Of a stretch of 64,000 nucleotides of DNA, positions 29,153-38,719 are shown piece by piece (position 1 is the stretch's first letter; each line of letters begins with the position of its first letter). The stretch is from Hyphomonadaceae bacterium. Its GTDB lineage: Bacteria > Pseudomonadota > Alphaproteobacteria > Caulobacterales > Hyphomonadaceae. Both the position numbers and the translations under genes were made by a program. Below the pieces are notes generated by a model that was not told where the DNA came from, did not search any database, and saw nothing but the letters and a program-made list of their open reading frames with translations. The stretch lies in the NCBI GenBank assembly GCA_030697555.1, contig JAUYPV010000049.1:1-64000 (forward strand), read 5' to 3'.

Positions 29153-30364
29153 GTGACTCAACACATCGCTCTCAATAATAAGGGGGACGGGTCGGGGGAC
29201 ACAAAGATGCCATGCGTGAGGTGCCTCCCAGAGGCTTGCCGCGGTTACTCGCAAGCCGACATGGCGTATGCGATTGGGGCCAAGGGGAAATCTGCGGCAG
29301 CCAGGCTCAAGCAGGTCGTCGCGTTCGCGCCTGACCTCCAGACCGGCTGCATATTAGCCGAAGAGGCCCGGCTGGCGCTCTTCCTGTTGACGATGACCGA
29401 GCTGTGGCCGCGAGAGACGCTGGCGCTGTCGATCGTCAAGAAAATTCAGAAGAGATTCCGTGGGGCGATCGGCGACGCCAACCAGGACATGCTCGTCGAG
29501 TACCTCGACAACCGGATCGCCTATCTCCTTCGCGGGACCAACCCGGATTCTCTCTACGATCCGCGCGGAGGAAAGACACTTCGCGGCTTTGTCTATGATG
29601 GGTCATGGGGTGATGTCATACGCCGCATCAATACGTTCGGGCGAACGACATCGATCGATGCAGATATCCCCCAGGCGAGCGGTGAACGTTCAAGTGACGG
29701 AGACGATCATCCTGGCACGATGCATGACGTCGTCGAGGATAAATCAACTCCGCCGGTTGGCGACTACGCCTTCATGCGCAGCTGGTTCGACGTTGTGCTG
29801 CAGGCCCGCTACGACATGATGGAAGCGGTGTATGTCGAGCAGGAGCTCGCAAAGCTCATCGCCTCATGTCTCAGGGAAATGTCGAAAGAGGCCCGCACGC
29901 TTGGGGAGCGCCGGGCGCTGGCCGAAAGCGCGAAATACATCTTGGCGTTCGCAGCGCTCGATCCTGAATTCGTCGGCACCATCGACCTTCCCGCGGGCGG
30001 TGAGATCTACTCCGTACCGGTTCGCGCCGCGATTCCCACCGACAAGAAAAAGGGAATCAAGAACGGGAGCGACCGGACGACCCTGTTGCGAGATCACGTC
30101 ATCAAGGCGATCGGCAAACTGCTCGCTAGCAGGAACAGCGAGCTCACCTACCTTCTGGAGACCATCGAGCGCACACGTGCGGGCGCGCGGAGATGGTTGG
30201 TGGGATACTTGTCCGAACCGGTCTGGCGTAGGCGCATCGCGGACTGGGCCAAGGAGAACGAGTTCTCAAAGGTTCCCGAGGAGGCTCCAAGGCACCTCTT
30301 CCACTTCATTCCGTTTGCCGACCTTCGCGCCCTGTTCCCTGACCTGCCCGACAATTCGACGTAG
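29153..30364 (+). CDS. Protein of unknown function in oxygenase/AlaX cluster
   Basis: GTG at 29153 preceded by GGGAGG; coding-like frame; ORF track gives an upstream ATG at 29063. Confidence 0.7.
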   Translation: MTQHIALNNKGDGSGDTKMPCVRCLPEACRGYSQADMAYAIGAKGKSAAARLKQVVAFAPDLQTGCILAEEARLALFLLTMTELWPRETLALSIVKKIQKRFRGAIGDANQDMLVEYLDNRIAYLLRGTNPDSLYDPRGGKTLRGFVYDGSWGDVIRRINTFGRTTSIDADIPQASGERSSDGDDHPGTMHDVVEDKSTPPVGDYAFMRSWFDVVLQARYDMMEAVYVEQELAKLIASCLREMSKEARTLGERRALAESAKYILAFAALDPEFVGTIDLPAGGEIYSVPVRAAIPTDKKKGIKNGSDRTTLLRDHVIKAIGKLLASRNSELTYLLETIERTRAGARRWLVGYLSEPVWRRRIADWAKENEFSKVPEEAPRHLFHFIPFADLRALFPDLPDNST

Positions 30365-30428
30365 TTCGTTCGCGGCTTCGACCAGCGCCGGCCTAACCCG
30401 ATCCGATTTTATAGACAGGAGACGACCA

Positions 30429-31817
30429 ATGACCACATCTCACCCTCCCGAAAGTCCGAAAGGATCCGGCAGGCCAAGTCGATCGGTCATCGACAACGTC
30501 AAGAAGAAGCTTCAGTTGATCGAATCCATCCGCAGCATGGATCGTGAAGCGGTCCGACAACACATGTCTGCCGGCGACCGCCGGGCGTTCGAGGACGCCA
30601 TCGACGACATGGACCTCGAGGCAGCCGCCTGGATGCTTGGCGTCGCGAAGGAGAAGGCCACCTCCGACTCTCAGCCCGGAGATACGCAAGTCGATCTGTG
30701 CGATGTTCCCGCTATGGAAGGCGCGGCTTGCCACCGCTTCAAGACGTCCGATCATCCAATGGCGCTTCGCGTGGTCGGTGAAGAGCGAAAAGTTGAGAGT
30801 GCTCAAGAATGCTTGTCGCTATCTTCGGGTCCAATCTCCGGCCTTACGACGCGGGTTGGAGAGTTCTCCAACTCAGCGCCGCATGACGTTGCACTGAGAT
30901 CTCTGCGCGCCCGAGAAGCCGTTATCGTCCTGATTAGAGGCAAGGTCGATGTCGTACTCGGCGCAGATACCCCCCATGAGCAGACGTTTTCTCTCGAAGC
31001 GAATGGCTCGATAGCGAAAGTTCTTCGAATTGCGGCGGACGAGCAGATTGCTTCGGCAATAACGCTGCGGTGCGCAGACGATCGCCCGACTTGCGGCCTC
31101 TGGGCCTTGTTCCATCCGTCTGGTCCTGAGATCGCAATCAGCGCGCAGCTGCTCGACGGCTTCGATATTTCGAAGACCTATGTCGCGGAGGCGGAAGCTG
31201 CGATTGGGGTGGATGCAGTCAGATTTGCTGAGAAGCTACCACCAGCGAAGAACGACAAAGACTATAGTCACTCGCAAGCCATCAAGGATGGCAGGTTCGC
31301 CAGGCGCACACTTGCATGGCGGCCGCTCACAAAGTGCACAGAAGCACCGGCCGGAAGCTCAAACTTCCACGTCCTGACAAATGCTTCCCCAAAACCAAAA
31401 GGCAAGGCGAAGTCAGGCAGACCTGCGGATACAGAACTCGACTACCACACCGGTATCGAACTCATGATCACGCTATCGGGCGGCTTCTGGACTTGGCGCT
31501 CCAAGGATCGCGACCCTCATTCCGAGCACGCGACCAACAAGTGCATCACTCCGCTGTCGCCTGATCGCAAGCATGATCAGCGATACGACCATGGTTACAT
31601 CACGGCGAACGGCGAGGCAGATGATTTCGCTGCGGACGTCCTGCTCATGGACCCGGACGTCAAGCACTCGATAGCTGCCTATGCCGCGGTCGATTCGGCG
31701 CTCCTCCATATGAGCTTCGACCCTCTGCCCATCAGAGCCAAGGCCGCTTCCAGCGAAGTCGCCGACTTCAGGACTTTTGCGAAAGGCAAAATGAAAAATG
31801 GACGCGGTGCAACTTAG
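30429..31817 (+). CDS. Double-cupin-like protein
   Basis: Two cupin-like segments: VIVLIRGKVDVVLG...FSLEANGSIAKV and YHTGIELMITLSGGF...FAADVLLMDPDVKHSIAA. Confidence 0.6.
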   Translation: MTTSHPPESPKGSGRPSRSVIDNVKKKLQLIESIRSMDREAVRQHMSAGDRRAFEDAIDDMDLEAAAWMLGVAKEKATSDSQPGDTQVDLCDVPAMEGAACHRFKTSDHPMALRVVGEERKVESAQECLSLSSGPISGLTTRVGEFSNSAPHDVALRSLRAREAVIVLIRGKVDVVLGADTPHEQTFSLEANGSIAKVLRIAADEQIASAITLRCADDRPTCGLWALFHPSGPEIAISAQLLDGFDISKTYVAEAEAAIGVDAVRFAEKLPPAKNDKDYSHSQAIKDGRFARRTLAWRPLTKCTEAPAGSSNFHVLTNASPKPKGKAKSGRPADTELDYHTGIELMITLSGGFWTWRSKDRDPHSEHATNKCITPLSPDRKHDQRYDHGYITANGEADDFAADVLLMDPDVKHSIAAYAAVDSALLHMSFDPLPIRAKAASSEVADFRTFAKGKMKNGRGAT

Positions 31818-33234
31818 CCGGCTGATCGCCGGACTTCTCAGGACGGGTATCGTCAGGCGTGTGCGGGCCGGCCTGGGCGGCAGCCACACGACTGTGACGT
31901 ACCCGCCGCTCGATGCGCTATCGCCCACAAATGGCGTCGAGCCATTCACAATCGGCGGAAACGCGCCCGTGCATCTCTATGTGCATATCGCATTCTGCGA
32001 GTTCGTTTGCTCGTTCTGCCACTATCACCGGTCCCATTCCGGCGAGCACAGGCAGGCCCCCGCTCTTCGCCCGTATCTCGACGCCGTGGCAAGTGAGATC
32101 GCCTCGCGTCGCGCATCGCTTGCGGGGCAGCCGATTGCCTCGATCTACCTTGGTGGCGGCACTCCGACAGCAATGGCGCATGAGGACCTGGTCCGGCTCG
32201 TCGAAACTCTGTCGACGCTCCAGAATCTTCAAACAACGAAGTTCTGCGTCGAGACCAGTCCTCTAACGGCTTCGGGCGACGGCGGCAGAAAAAAGCTCCG
32301 CACGCTCGTTGCGAGCGGGATGGACCGCGTGAGCATCGGCGTGCAGTCGTTCGAAGACGAGCTCCTGCGGACTCACCGTGGGCACAATCTGGCAACGCTC
32401 AGAGAGGCGCTGGACGAAGTCTTCTCCTTGGGGATCAGAACCAACGTCGATTTGATGCAGGATCTTCCCCTACAAACGATGGATTCGATCGACAACGACT
32501 TGCGAGAGATCGAACGATATCAGCCCGACCAAGTGACCTGGTATATCCTGCGCCTGCACGAAGGTTCGGCGATGAACAAGATCTACGCGCCGCGACCGGA
32601 AGATCCCGAAGACACGCTTTCAAGTGTTCCAAGCTCGCTGGAAAGCGCGGAGCGGCGTGCGCACATTATCACGTGCATGACATCTCTCGGCTATCGGCGA
32701 CGGCCGGGCGGGCGCTTCATGCGCAACAGCGCAAGTGAGGATACTTACAAACGCGTGCGCGGCGGCTCTCGCGCCAACATGCTCGGCTTTGGTAGTTCAT
32801 CCTATTCCCATGGATGGGGTTACTTCTTCCGCAACATCACCGACACGAAGGTCATGCCAAGCACCAACGACTACATTCGCCGCATGCGCCAAGGAGGCTC
32901 TGCGGTTGGATGGGCCAAGCAGCTGACCGATATCGAGCGCCGGGCCAGCAGGGTCTGCGAGCTCTCAAGGGAGGTCCTTCCGTTCGATGCGCTCGCCGGC
33001 GACGACGCGTCTGCATCGGGATGGCGCCGGGCGGCATCCATTTGCCTCGACACAGGCATCTTCGAGAAATCCGCATCGGGCTACCGACTAACGGAGCTGG
33101 GAGCTCTGTTCGAAGAGGAGATCGCATCGCTTTTCTATTCGCAAGAAGTGCGCAGCGAGCTCCGGCGCAAGAAACTCTATTGGGCTGACGAAGCCTGGTT
33201 CAACGCGTCCGAACCGGTCGTCCAGCCCGCGTAA
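31798..33234 (+). CDS. HemW/HemN-like radical SAM protein
   Basis: LYVHIAFCEFVCSFCHY (CxxxCxxC), SIYLGGGTPTAM, RVSIGVQSFEDELLRTHRGH; overlaps upstream gene by 20 nt. Confidence 0.9.
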   Translation: MDAVQLSRLIAGLLRTGIVRRVRAGLGGSHTTVTYPPLDALSPTNGVEPFTIGGNAPVHLYVHIAFCEFVCSFCHYHRSHSGEHRQAPALRPYLDAVASEIASRRASLAGQPIASIYLGGGTPTAMAHEDLVRLVETLSTLQNLQTTKFCVETSPLTASGDGGRKKLRTLVASGMDRVSIGVQSFEDELLRTHRGHNLATLREALDEVFSLGIRTNVDLMQDLPLQTMDSIDNDLREIERYQPDQVTWYILRLHEGSAMNKIYAPRPEDPEDTLSSVPSSLESAERRAHIITCMTSLGYRRRPGGRFMRNSASEDTYKRVRGGSRANMLGFGSSSYSHGWGYFFRNITDTKVMPSTNDYIRRMRQGGSAVGWAKQLTDIERRASRVCELSREVLPFDALAGDDASASGWRRAASICLDTGIFEKSASGYRLTELGALFEEEIASLFYSQEVRSELRRKKLYWADEAWFNASEPVVQPA

Positions 33235-33323
33235 CACCACGACCAATCTGAATCCTGACACGAACCGGGCTCGCCGCCTGCAACGGCGCCAGCATGCCCA
33301 TGCGCAACTGAAAGGAACGCATC

Positions 33324-34724
33324 ATGGAAGGCGCGACGAAACTGCCGCTGTCATTGCCGGCCGCTCCCAAACTCACCTTCGGCTTCTTTGGCGCCAGCGC
33401 GATCTTCACCTCGCTCGCGATCGGGTCGGGCGAGCTGATGTTCTGGCCCGCCCTTGTTCTTTCCGGAGGGGCGGGCGTGCTTTGGGTCGCGCTGGTCGCG
33501 GTCGCGGCCCAATGGCTGATCAACACCGAGATCGCGCGCTACAGCATGGCCACGGGCGAGTCGATGGTGATCGGCGCGACACGCGCATCGAAGTGGCTCG
33601 GCGTCATGCTTCTGCTTGGCGCCATCCTGCCTTGGGTCTGGCCAGGATGGGTCCGTTCCGGCGGACAGCTTGCTGCGGGACTGTTCGGGTTGCCTGAACA
33701 GATCATCTCGGCGGTAATGCTCACTTCCTGCGCTGTCATCCTGTCGACGCCAACCCGAATCTACCCGTTGATCGAGAAACTGCAGGCTTCGATGCTAGCC
33801 CTGCAGCTAGGCGGCGTAGCGATCCTGTTCACGGTGGTTGTTGCTTCAAAAGGGGGTCTCGGCGCATTCGTCGCGGACTTCCTGACAATGCGCGGCACAG
33901 CTAGCGCTCTCGGCGACATGATGACGAGCCGGGACACCGCCTATTTCGCGCTTCTGGGAGGCATCGTGTTTGCCGGGGCCGGCGGCATCCTCAACATCGG
34001 CTACGGCATCCTTATCTGCGAGAAAGGTTTCGGCATGGGTCGGTATGCTCCCGGTGTCGCCGGCATCGCGCATAGCCGGGGGCTGGGAAGCGCTGATCAT
34101 CCGATATTGCCGCCGGACACGCCTGATCAACGCAGTGCGTGGCGGCGCTGGCTCAAGCTTGTCCGGATCGAGCACGCGCTGCTTTTTCTTGGAGGAAACA
34201 TCGCCTCAATCCTCTTTATCTCTGCGATCTTCTTCATGATGTTCGCGGGCGCAACACCCGAAACGAGCGGCGTTTCGCTTCTTGTCGACGTCTTCAAGCG
34301 CTTCGGCGATCACTACGGCGTGTGGGCGGCCGGGCTTTTCGCCGTCGTTGGTATCTTTGTCTTCTACTCGTCGACACTTGGAATCCTGGAACTGACATCC
34401 AGGATCGCCGCCAGCATCCTACGAGCTTTAGCGGGGCCCCAATCACTCAGCATCAGCCGCTGGTTCCACATCGTTGTCTGGCTTCAAACCTTGATCGGTC
34501 TCGGACTTATCTTCGTCGACCCACGGCAGCCCTTCTGGCTGCTCGCAACGAGCGCCGTCTTCAACACACTCGTGATGGCGATCTACGCGATGACGGTGGT
34601 CTGGTTGAACCGGACGCGTCTCCCGCGATTCACGCGACCGCCATCGTGGATCTCAATCGCGATCGTTGCAGTCGGCGTTTGCTACGCCGCGATCTTCGTC
34701 CTTACATTGACGAAACTGGTTTGA
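33324..34724 (+). CDS. Nramp-like transporter (non-canonical)
   Basis: APC-fold-like polytopic protein; FFGASAIFTSLAIGSGELMFWPALV and GGIVFAGAGGILNIGYGILICEKG at TM1/TM6-like positions. Confidence 0.75.
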   Translation: MEGATKLPLSLPAAPKLTFGFFGASAIFTSLAIGSGELMFWPALVLSGGAGVLWVALVAVAAQWLINTEIARYSMATGESMVIGATRASKWLGVMLLLGAILPWVWPGWVRSGGQLAAGLFGLPEQIISAVMLTSCAVILSTPTRIYPLIEKLQASMLALQLGGVAILFTVVVASKGGLGAFVADFLTMRGTASALGDMMTSRDTAYFALLGGIVFAGAGGILNIGYGILICEKGFGMGRYAPGVAGIAHSRGLGSADHPILPPDTPDQRSAWRRWLKLVRIEHALLFLGGNIASILFISAIFFMMFAGATPETSGVSLLVDVFKRFGDHYGVWAAGLFAVVGIFVFYSSTLGILELTSRIAASILRALAGPQSLSISRWFHIVVWLQTLIGLGLIFVDPRQPFWLLATSAVFNTLVMAIYAMTVVWLNRTRLPRFTRPPSWISIAIVAVGVCYAAIFVLTLTKLV

Positions 34725-34749
34725 CCGCAGCGAACGCATAGCGAGCAAA

Positions 34750-34775
34750 CCTCACGCGGGCGTCCCCGCGTGAGG
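34750..34775. terminator. Bidirectional terminator between Nramp-like gene and parB-1
   Basis: CCTCACGCGGG-CGTC-CCCGCGTGAGG. Confidence 0.7.
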
Positions 34776-34787
34776 TCGTCGCTCGGC

Positions 34788-36722
34788 TCACTCAGCGGCA
34801 ACAGCTGGGTGAGAGAGCGCATCTTGGCCCTGAGGCGTGACTACAAGACCGCCCGCGGAAAACGGCGCAACGAGAATATCCGGCAGATATCCCGTCCCCT
34901 CAAACAGCGCAGCGACCTTCGCAGCGAGGTCATCCTTCCGCAGCTTGGCATGCGTCTTGATGGCGTCCTCGCGGGCGCGGGCGCTGCGCTCCATCATGGC
35001 GGGCGCCTCGGCTACGGCGGCAAGCAGCGCCGACTTGGGCAACCGCACCCAGAACGCCAGGTTGGCCACCCAGAACTCCCGCATGTCGATATCGAGCTGC
35101 TTGGCGAGCTGGTCCGCGATGGACTGCTTGCCCAAGTCCGCGGGCGATGTGTCGTCATGGGCAAGATCAACAGCGCCAGCGACGAGCACGGAAAGGATGT
35201 CAAGGAGGCGGTCACGAGACTGGTCCAGCGCCCATCCCAGCATGTCCGCATCGTCTTGCGGCAGCTGGACTTCCACCCGGGCGCGGCTGCTCTCAGCGTC
35301 GGCCAGGTCGTCAACGGGGCGGATATGCGCCGAGATCGACACGCCGGCCATCTCCGTATGCCGCAGGCTTCGGAGCGCCAGCGAAGCGACGCACACGGCC
35401 AGCGCGACGTCACGATCGTTGGTCAACGCGCCCCGGATGGCGCGGGTGCGCACCAGCGTGAGCTCGCGGTTGATAGATTTCGGCAAGGCGCTCGTGCGGA
35501 CGGGCGGCGCGTCTTCGGCGTCAGCGACAGTTTCGTCGCCGCTGCCGCCTTCCCTGCGCTGTTTCAACAGTCCTGCTGCACGCTTCTGGTCCTCCTGCCG
35601 GACAAGACCCTCAGTCGCGCAGACGCTGCCGTTATTGTTGATCGACAGGAGGACGCCGGAGACCTGCTTGACCTCCTCAGTCCAGCAGCGGCCCTTCTGC
35701 CGGACCGTCTCGTAGGCCGCTTCAAGGTCGTCGCGCGTTGACCAGCGCGGATCGTCCTCCACGCCTGTCGCGTCCAGATCAGCGTCGAGCTTCTCGATTT
35801 CTGCGGAGATGCGATCAAGTTCAGCCTGCTCTTCGGGCGTGGGATCGCGCCACTCCGGATAGAGGCGGGTGGTCGAGAAGCCCGAGCCGCGGCCGTCAGC
35901 GAGGTGGAGCTCGACCCAGCTCCATCCGTCCGCAAGATGGCGAGCGCTTGATTCCTGCAGCTTGTCCTCGGCGAGCTTCGCCAGGAGCGCGGGGCTCTCG
36001 ATGAAGACCGCCTCGGCATCGAAGAGGTCCCCGAGCAGCTTGCCGCCCGCCGCCTCGTAGGCGTCGATACCAACGAAGATCGCCAGGCGGTCCGACGCGC
36101 GGACGCGGCCGTCCATCAAGCGTGCGCGAACCGAAGGCGCATGCGTGACCGGCTTGCCGAGGCTGCGGAACACCGCCTCCTGCTGGCCGTGATCGTCCAC
36201 AAGACAGAATGCCCTAGCAGCGTCGAGGGTGACATCGCCCCGCTTCCAGGCCGCCTTGATCTTCGGAGACAGGCTCGCCAGCGCGAGACGCTGATCGACA
36301 TGCCGTCGGCTGATGCCGAAGTGCTTCGCCACTTCGTCAGGCCCAAGACCGTCAGCTACGAGCGCGGCAAAGGCATCGACCTCGTCCATCGCATCCATAG
36401 CGACCCGGTGGATGTTCTCGACGAGGGAGATCTCGCGACCTTCTTCTTGGGCGACGACGTTGCACGCGACGGGGAAATCCTTCGCGATCACGCCCGTCTT
36501 GGCGAGCAGCTTCAGCGCGAGAAGGCGGCGTCCGCCTGCATCGACCTCGAACCGGTCGCCTTCCGCCGGGACCACGCAAAGATTCTGCAAGAGCCCGCGG
36601 GACGCGATCGAGGCCGCAAGCGCCTCAATGTCGGCCTTGCGGTCCTTGCGGCGGACATTCCTCGGTGACGCGACGAGCTTGTTGAGCGGGATTAACTGCA
36701 TCGCAGGTTGTTGGACAGTCAT
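34788..36722 (-). CDS. ParB-like protein, paralog 1
   Basis: IPLNKLVASPRNVRRKDRKADIEALAASIASRGLLQNLCVVP, VDAGGRRLLALK, SLVENIHRVAMDAMDEVDAF, HTH GLGPDEVAKHFGISRRHVDQRLALASL. Confidence 0.93.
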   Translation of the reverse strand: MTVQQPAMQLIPLNKLVASPRNVRRKDRKADIEALAASIASRGLLQNLCVVPAEGDRFEVDAGGRRLLALKLLAKTGVIAKDFPVACNVVAQEEGREISLVENIHRVAMDAMDEVDAFAALVADGLGPDEVAKHFGISRRHVDQRLALASLSPKIKAAWKRGDVTLDAARAFCLVDDHGQQEAVFRSLGKPVTHAPSVRARLMDGRVRASDRLAIFVGIDAYEAAGGKLLGDLFDAEAVFIESPALLAKLAEDKLQESSARHLADGWSWVELHLADGRGSGFSTTRLYPEWRDPTPEEQAELDRISAEIEKLDADLDATGVEDDPRWSTRDDLEAAYETVRQKGRCWTEEVKQVSGVLLSINNNGSVCATEGLVRQEDQKRAAGLLKQRREGGSGDETVADAEDAPPVRTSALPKSINRELTLVRTRAIRGALTNDRDVALAVCVASLALRSLRHTEMAGVSISAHIRPVDDLADAESSRARVEVQLPQDDADMLGWALDQSRDRLLDILSVLVAGAVDLAHDDTSPADLGKQSIADQLAKQLDIDMREFWVANLAFWVRLPKSALLAAVAEAPAMMERSARAREDAIKTHAKLRKDDLAAKVAALFEGTGYLPDILVAPFSAGGLVVTPQGQDALSHPAVAAE

Positions 36723-36759
36723 TGGATTCTCCTAGGGAATCCCGGCTGCAGAACGCGAA

Positions 36760-36890
36760 GCCGGGACCGCATGCGCGGCCCGACCGTTCAGCGCCTGCCG
36801 GATGAGCTCGCCGCTCAAGGGCAAAGAGCGCAGCGTCCCTTGAACGGCGGGCGCGGCAGGCGACGGGCGTTCGCGCGCATGCGGCCCGGC
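36760..36890 (-). promoter_or_regulatory. Extended imperfect hairpin upstream of parB-1
   Basis: GCCGGG/CCCGGC, CGCATGCGCG/CGCGCATGCG, CGCCTGCCG/CGGCAGGCG, CGCCGCTCAAGGG/CCCTTGAACGGCG nested. Confidence 0.7.
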
Positions 36891-37003
36891 GGCAGCTACA
36901 CGCCCCGGAGAACGCGAATGCTCAGAGCAGACGGGGCCAGACTCAGGCCACCCGAATCAGCCAGACTGCCCGCTCACCGCCGACTGCAAAGCTTCAAAAC
37001 GCC

Positions 37004-38719
37004 ATGACGGAAGTCCCGATCGCCCAGACAATCCTCGAGCAGGCGAAGGCCGGAACGCTCGCAAACCTCGTTGGTGAACGATTCGGGCGGTTGGATGGAG
37101 CAGAGTTCGACGCTGCGGTTGCGGCCTGCGTCGACCTGCACAATGCGGGGCAGATCGATTTCGTGGGTCTCGTCCATGAGCCCGCGTTCAAGGTGCTTCA
37201 TTCGAGCTACTTCTTCTTCGCGCAGCACGTCTTCGTCGCAGCCATCCCAGCCCTTTCCACTTCGCTTGACGCGATGCTGACCTGTGTCGACGCACTGGTA
37301 GCGCAGGCGGGACAGGATCAGATGGCGGGGCAGCCCCTGGGGCCGCTCGGCGCCTGGCTTCGGGCGGATCAAGCGCGCGCACTGGAGCTGGTAACCAAGG
37401 CAGAAGCTGGCGAGCAACCTGCCATGAACCACTATTTCCACGGTCTCGTGGCAGCCGCAGACATCGCGCGGGCGCGCCAGGCTGCGGAGACGTTTGATGA
37501 CCAGCGGCGTCTGGCGGCTGTCTCGGCCTTGGGCGAGATTGCGCATGATCCCGAAGGGACCGCCTTTTCCTTCGATCTTTTCTCCAGGCTTCACGAAGCG
37601 CATCGCAGCAACGATCACCTGCATGCGGCACTGGTGTCTGCCTGCGTCAGCCTTGTCGGCCACAACCCCTCGGCCGCGGAATCCGCGCGCGCCCTGTGCG
37701 CTGTTCTGGTTGAGGAGGCCGGCCCGCAGACGATCTATTGCTGCGCTCGTGTGATCTGGCGGCAGAAGCACGTACGAACGGATGCAGATCTCACAGAGAT
37801 CCTTCTCCCGCCGCTCCTGCGCGTCGCGCCGGAGCACAAGGGCACGATCAGAGAGATCGATGCCGCGCTGTCCACGCTGATGAGGGCCGGCAAACAGAAA
37901 CTCGTCATCGACTTCGTCACGAAGCTGCTGAGCGCACCGGATTGCGCACTCGCGCTCGAGGAGTTCCAGATGTTCTCCAACGCGCTTGAAAAGAGCGAGC
38001 ACTTACCTGCGACGTTGGTTGCGTGGCTCAGGAGCGCCGCCCCTGCTCTTTGCTCGGGCGCGGTGTCTCTGCATGGTGGGGACGATCTGGCGGGCCAGAT
38101 CGTCAGCCTTCCCAGCGAGGCGGTCGCGATGCCCGCCAACGAGCAGGCCTTCGTCTGTCGCAAGGCGGTGGCCTACTTCTTCTTCCAGCCGGTCACAGCC
38201 GCCTCGATCCTGGTGAGCTTCCTGCGAAGCTGTGACGCCGAAGCGCGGGAGGAGATCACCGGGCTGCTTTTCATGCCGCTTCTCCAGAACTATGGCGGCG
38301 GACCGCGCGACTACCTGGAAGGCCTCGATGACAAAGATCCGGCTCATGCCGCCGTCGTGGAGGCTCTCGCTGAGAACCGGCGATACATGGAAGGCCTGAC
38401 CAAGGGAGACGATATCAGGGAGCTTGCTCCATCAGAGCACCAGCGCCTAGTCGCGCATATGCGCCAGCGGGATGAAGCCACCCAGACGTTCAAGGCGGCG
38501 CGCGAGCAGTCGGTGCTGCGGCACTTCGTGAAGAACTCCACCATCCTCTACGGGCGCAGCTCACTCAACTATTTTGGCGGTGCAGGAGGCCGGCGCGCGG
38601 TGGAGACCGAACTGCAGCCGCATTCCGTCTCGATGGAGCTGCCCCGCATGCTCGTCGTCGACCCTCTTGGGCTCGAGTATCTGCTGTGGCGCTTCCGGAA
38701 CGAGGAGCTGGAGGCATGA
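37004..38719 (+). CDS. Large helical-repeat-like protein, candidate defence component A
   Basis: Long alpha-helical protein; translationally coupled to next gene; divergent from parB-1. Confidence 0.7.
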   Translation: MTEVPIAQTILEQAKAGTLANLVGERFGRLDGAEFDAAVAACVDLHNAGQIDFVGLVHEPAFKVLHSSYFFFAQHVFVAAIPALSTSLDAMLTCVDALVAQAGQDQMAGQPLGPLGAWLRADQARALELVTKAEAGEQPAMNHYFHGLVAAADIARARQAAETFDDQRRLAAVSALGEIAHDPEGTAFSFDLFSRLHEAHRSNDHLHAALVSACVSLVGHNPSAAESARALCAVLVEEAGPQTIYCCARVIWRQKHVRTDADLTEILLPPLLRVAPEHKGTIREIDAALSTLMRAGKQKLVIDFVTKLLSAPDCALALEEFQMFSNALEKSEHLPATLVAWLRSAAPALCSGAVSLHGGDDLAGQIVSLPSEAVAMPANEQAFVCRKAVAYFFFQPVTAASILVSFLRSCDAEAREEITGLLFMPLLQNYGGGPRDYLEGLDDKDPAHAAVVEALAENRRYMEGLTKGDDIRELAPSEHQRLVAHMRQRDEATQTFKAAREQSVLRHFVKNSTILYGRSSLNYFGGAGGRRAVETELQPHSVSMELPRMLVVDPLGLEYLLWRFRNEELEA

